Made by a program: the position numbers and the translations under genes
Origin: Xylona heveae TC161
Taxonomy: Eukaryota; Ascomycota; Xylonomycetes; Xylonales; Xylonaceae
Direction: 5' to 3'
Assembly (NCBI RefSeq): GCF_001619985.1
Contig: NW_017264197.1
Span: 124,001 to 188,000 of the forward strand
Length of the DNA stretch: 64,000 bases
In this document: piece after piece, positions 60,667 to 64,000 of the stretch
How the letters are laid out: every line of letters starts with the position of its first letter
How positions within the stretch are numbered: the first letter of the stretch is position 1
The notes under the pieces: model-generated
Seen by the model: the letters and a program-made list of their open reading frames with translations, nothing else
The model's database searches: none
Told to the model about the DNA's origin: nothing

Positions 60667-62917
60667 TCCTCCTGGGATGCTGTAACTTGGAGTCTTTTTG
60701 CTTGGTGGAGACTTTTTTAGCGTCGACTTTTGTTATCAGTGAACCAGGATGTTTTTTGAGACTGATCACAGTCTGAGGTGGAAAGCCTCCGAGCATCAGC
60801 GATAGATAAAAAATTTCCTCCGATCTTCTATCAATGATGTCGCTCTCCTGAACAATCACTGACCAGCAGAGCTTGCTCATGGAGTAATCCACGGTGGAAA
60901 AATTGTCTACAGTTCATCAGTGCAAATCTGCGCGGGTCCGATCATCCTTTGAGGCTGGATATCATCGTTTCCCTCCGAAACCAACCGACCAAGTGGGGTC
61001 CAACCGAGCGTGGAGCCGTTAGCACTGATCGCCCACACTCCCCCATTGATTGGAAGGGTTCATGGCATATTGATAAGAGTATCTTTCCAGCTGAAGATCA
61101 ATGCTAGAAAAAACAACAATGGGAGATCATTGAGTAACATAGCTCTTTTCCTGGGAGCAAACGAGACAATGTTCCAGGTTATGCGTTGATGGGGTGATGG
61201 TGGTACGGTTTCTGCACCTCGCAAATGTCACTTGCCCTTTCACTTACGTTCGACAAGCACCGAGGAGGTGGGGGGTCCGTGTGTGGAATTGCTGCGGGCC
61301 ATGCAAAGCTCAAGCGTTTTGATGACAGGATGGACGAAACACAGAAATAGGGAAGCGAAGCTGCGAGGGGAGATAGAGAGGAAGTGACGACGGAAGAGGA
61401 ACTGGAGACCTTGACATACTTGCGCACCAATAGAGCTATGAACAGTCTTCAAAGTACCGAGCGGTTGTCTATACTCGAGTCTACTCTTCTTTGCGTAATG
61501 GTGGGCACGTATTAGGTAAGTAAATGGCGTTCGAGGGTGCATTCCCATCCCGTTTTGGATGGCCACAGACGGATGGCCGCGTGACGCGGTGGACACAGAA
61601 GTTACGCCTTGACTTCAACTCCGACTAAGATGACTGGCAAAAACAAAACGAGCCAAGATGCTTAATTAATCGATGCTTCAGGTCTCTGCAACAGCGCAAG
61701 GAGGTTGACAACGTTTGTGACAGCGGGTATGATCCAGTCTGAGATTCATCATGCCAATGGGGTTGATTCGTCTCACTAATCCACCCAGCGACGGGCATTG
61801 GCACGCACCATTGTTGTCACAACAAAAAAGCATAATTTGTCTACAATTGTCCCCTGAAACAGAAATTCGTATGATGACTAGGGGGTCGGTATGAAAAGCT
61901 GGATGTGGCGTTTGTTGTCATGTCTGGGGAGCCATCTTTTGTTCATTGAGTGCAGGCGTCACGACGGGCACCCCATGCATTTGTCCACGCTGGCCAAAAG
62001 GAACAACAAGCGAAACCAAACAAGAGGACCCTGATGCCAGATGGTACCCCTGGAGGGAAGAGGGAGAGGGACCTTGGACCACATGCCACCCACCTGACGA
62101 AGGTGATTTGCGTCGAGTCACAGTCGGACAACTCGGATCGAAGCCGATGGAAGACATGGGTCTAGAGGGCCTAAGCTGCTTGGTCGCTTGGACTATGGCC
62201 ACTCTGGCCGCTCGCCACCCGGCATTTTTACAGTCTGCCAGGCTATTGGCGCCCCCGGAGGCGGGCGAGAATCCCCCATGAACCCACATCTGCCATGATG
62301 AGCCAGACAGCTCTGCCATGGATACCGGCTTAAGCGGTCGACTCCTCGGTCAATGAATTTGTGGAGAATAATGGACCAGCCCAAGAGGTCCACAGAAGGC
62401 CCCAGAGGAGACCAGTTGGTCCCTGAGCAAGCCAAGTTCTCCGGAGTGACTCGTCCGGTTCTCTATCTCCATCTTGTCGAATCGATGAGCAAGATAGGTC
62501 CACATGTGGACTCGTAAGAGCTGGTCCCTGATCCGGTCTGATCCCCAATTTCAGCAATCCGTCATTCGTAAACATTTGCATGCGCCCCTCCTATTTTGAG
62601 AGGAGAGGAAGAATTCCCCTTAGCTCGGCAAACCCCGAGCCAATGGCAGTAGGAATTGCGTGCGTGAGTGGTGTGTGGTGCTGCAATGTGCCGTAAGGTC
62701 GTGTACAATGACTCCTGGGCTCGATGCCTGTTTTTGTTGTTTCTCTTTTTGCCAGCGGTGTGACCTCTCACTCTCTCCTAACAGCAAAGAGAAGTTGGGC
62801 GTTTGAGCTGCATGGCAGCAGAAAGAAGGGGGGAGCGTTAGGGGGGGGGGGGGACCTAGAACCGGGGTATCTGTCGCTGCCTCTTAGCTGCATGATGGTA
62901 CCTACGTCAAAGTAATG
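60667..62917. other. Gene-poor interval left of the ATG-free leader
   Basis: About 2.3 kb with no supported gene. Open frames on both strands at 61918-62319 overlap and have no recognisable product. The G-run at 62841-62853 is listed separately. Confidence 0.45.
62841..62853. repeat. Poly-G homopolymer, 13 bases
   Basis: Thirteen G in a row, about 80 bases before the start of the ATG-free leader region. A run like this can form a quadruplex or be a sequencing-length artefact. Confidence 0.85.
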
Positions 62918-64000
62918 GCGCTAAAACCAAACAAGCAGTGGCCAGGCTGCACCTGGACGGCATCTTTGAATCCGGGCAAAGCAGAACTTGCACGTACTTC
63001 CATACTGGACTCGCAGTGGCAGGTACGGTACGGTACGTATCGGAGTACTGTACCGGAGTCATCATCCACCCCCCCAATCCACATCAGCCTGTTTCCCACC
63101 ACTCCGTTGCCTCCCCTACTACTCTTGGCCTGCTTCCCTCCCTCCCTAACCTCTTTCAATCCCTCTATCATCAACCACCCACCCTCTTAGTGATTCCCTA
63201 TTCCTATTCCTATCTCTCAGTCTCTCAATCTCCCTCCTCCCTGCGTTTCCGTTAGCCTAATTAGCCTTTCAGTCCGTCGCTGCTCTTCTCTCTCTTTCTT
63301 CCTCTAGCTTTGCCTTTCTGCCCCTCCACTACCGGTCATTCCCCCATTTCCCTAATTCCTTACGACATTCGACTGTCTGGCCGCTCTCGTGCTCGCCGAG
63401 CGCCATTGACTCAAGTCACACCGCCCCAGCTCTGTTCCCCCCGTCTCCTACTTCCTCTTCTACCTCCTTCATCCCACCTTCTTCTCTTTCTCTCTACTCT
63501 TCATCCTTTCATCTCTTCCAATCCTCACCTCTTCTTCATCTCGAATCTTCTGTCCTTGTCCTGAACTCTCTCACACAACGTTGCTATCTATAACCGCTAC
63601 CTCATATTCTCTACCTCGCTCTCCTCATTACTACTACTATACAATTCCTCCCTTGCGTCTCCGTTCTCAGTTACCTACGGCAACCGATTACATCAACTCT
63701 TATCTGTCGTCTGTAACCTCCGACCCGAGCGAGAATCAGGACACCTCCTTCCTTCTCTCTTCCTCTCCTCCTCCTGCTACGCAATTCCTTCCCGGTCGAA
63801 CAATCTCAAGACCTAGCCCTTTTGCTAGTTCAATTACCTGAAAGAGCTCATCTGTTGCGAATTCATCACTTGCTATCCTTTGAGCATCGTCGAACGATAG
63901 TGACAGTCCGCAGCGAGCTTCTCTCAGTGTTAGTGCTTTCTTGAAGCCTTTCTTTGGGATTCTCGACTTCTGAGTCACCTCCTGATCGGATAATCTCAAG
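62918..64000 (+). promoter_or_regulatory. ATG-free pyrimidine-rich 5' leader running off the right edge
   Basis: No ATG occurs on the plus strand in these 1083 bases, and the sequence is dominated by CT-rich runs, the usual look of promoter plus 5' UTR of a regulated fungal gene. A GTACG tandem (63022-63037) marks the left part. The coding region presumably starts outside the window. Introns in the leader are possible. Confidence 0.6.

Noticed and set aside
61918-62319. Overlapping open frames on both strands (133 and 111 codons)
   Set aside because: Both are open because of GC-rich composition; neither has a recognisable domain.

Overview
The window is nuclear DNA from a filamentous ascomycete, most likely a eurotiomycete (Aspergillus, Penicillium or Talaromyces type). 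The signs are short GT-AG introns, dispersed single-copy genes on both strands, a lone 5S rRNA gene, and proteins that read like eurotiomycete orthologues: an AcuK-type gluconeogenesis regulator, an HP1/HepA chromodomain protein, a PSTAIRE Cdk1 with the long filamentous-fungal insert, CCT-epsilon and Tim17. The species call is inference. I rebuilt most gene models exon by exon; the quoted coding lengths come from splice joins that keep frame throughout.

Layout. 0.4-2.4 kb: Dal5-type permease with GATA sites upstream. 3.5-8.1 kb: CCT5 (minus, 11 exons) divergent from hepA (plus, 7 exons). 8.7 kb: 5S rRNA gene. 9.3-10.1 kb: an ATG-free leader ending at a 47-residue single-pass membrane micropeptide. 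11.8-13.7 kb: an uncharacterised gene convergent with an APH-fold kinase. 14.2-16.9 kb: acuK. 20.4-22.8 kb: DHA1-type MFS transporter. 24.6-27.5 kb: calpain-family protease with a charged tail. 28.9-31.8 kb: Cdk1 (nimX/cdc2) divergent from an AlkB-like dioxygenase. 33.3-35.3 kb: zinc-finger/coiled-coil protein. 36.4-37.5 kb: uncharacterised protein. 39.1-40.8 kb: mitochondrially targeted alpha/beta-hydrolase-like protein that appears to lack the nucleophile. 41.1-45.6 kb: Old Yellow Enzyme divergent from a cytochrome P450. 46.1-47.9 kb: AIM9-like APH-fold protein. 49.1-51.7 kb: long disordered protein with an N-terminal Cys cluster. 54.9-55.8 kb: tim17. 57.1-57.8 kb: HVA1/TUDOR-AT-hook protein. 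From 57.8 kb to the right edge there is no convincing complete gene, but the last 1.08 kb is a pyrimidine-rich stretch with no ATG on the plus strand, which looks like the 5' leader of a gene starting just outside.

Most of the content is housekeeping: protein folding and import, cell cycle, chromatin and carbon/nitrogen metabolism. Membrane transporters, one oxidoreductase pair and orphan kinases are mixed in. I saw no transposase, reverse transcriptase, viral relic, CRISPR array or recognisable secondary-metabolite backbone enzyme. The most promising unexplained items are the micropeptide gene, the ATG-free leader at the right edge, the long in-frame retained-intron reading frame in CCT5, and the nucleophile-less mitochondrial hydrolase relative.
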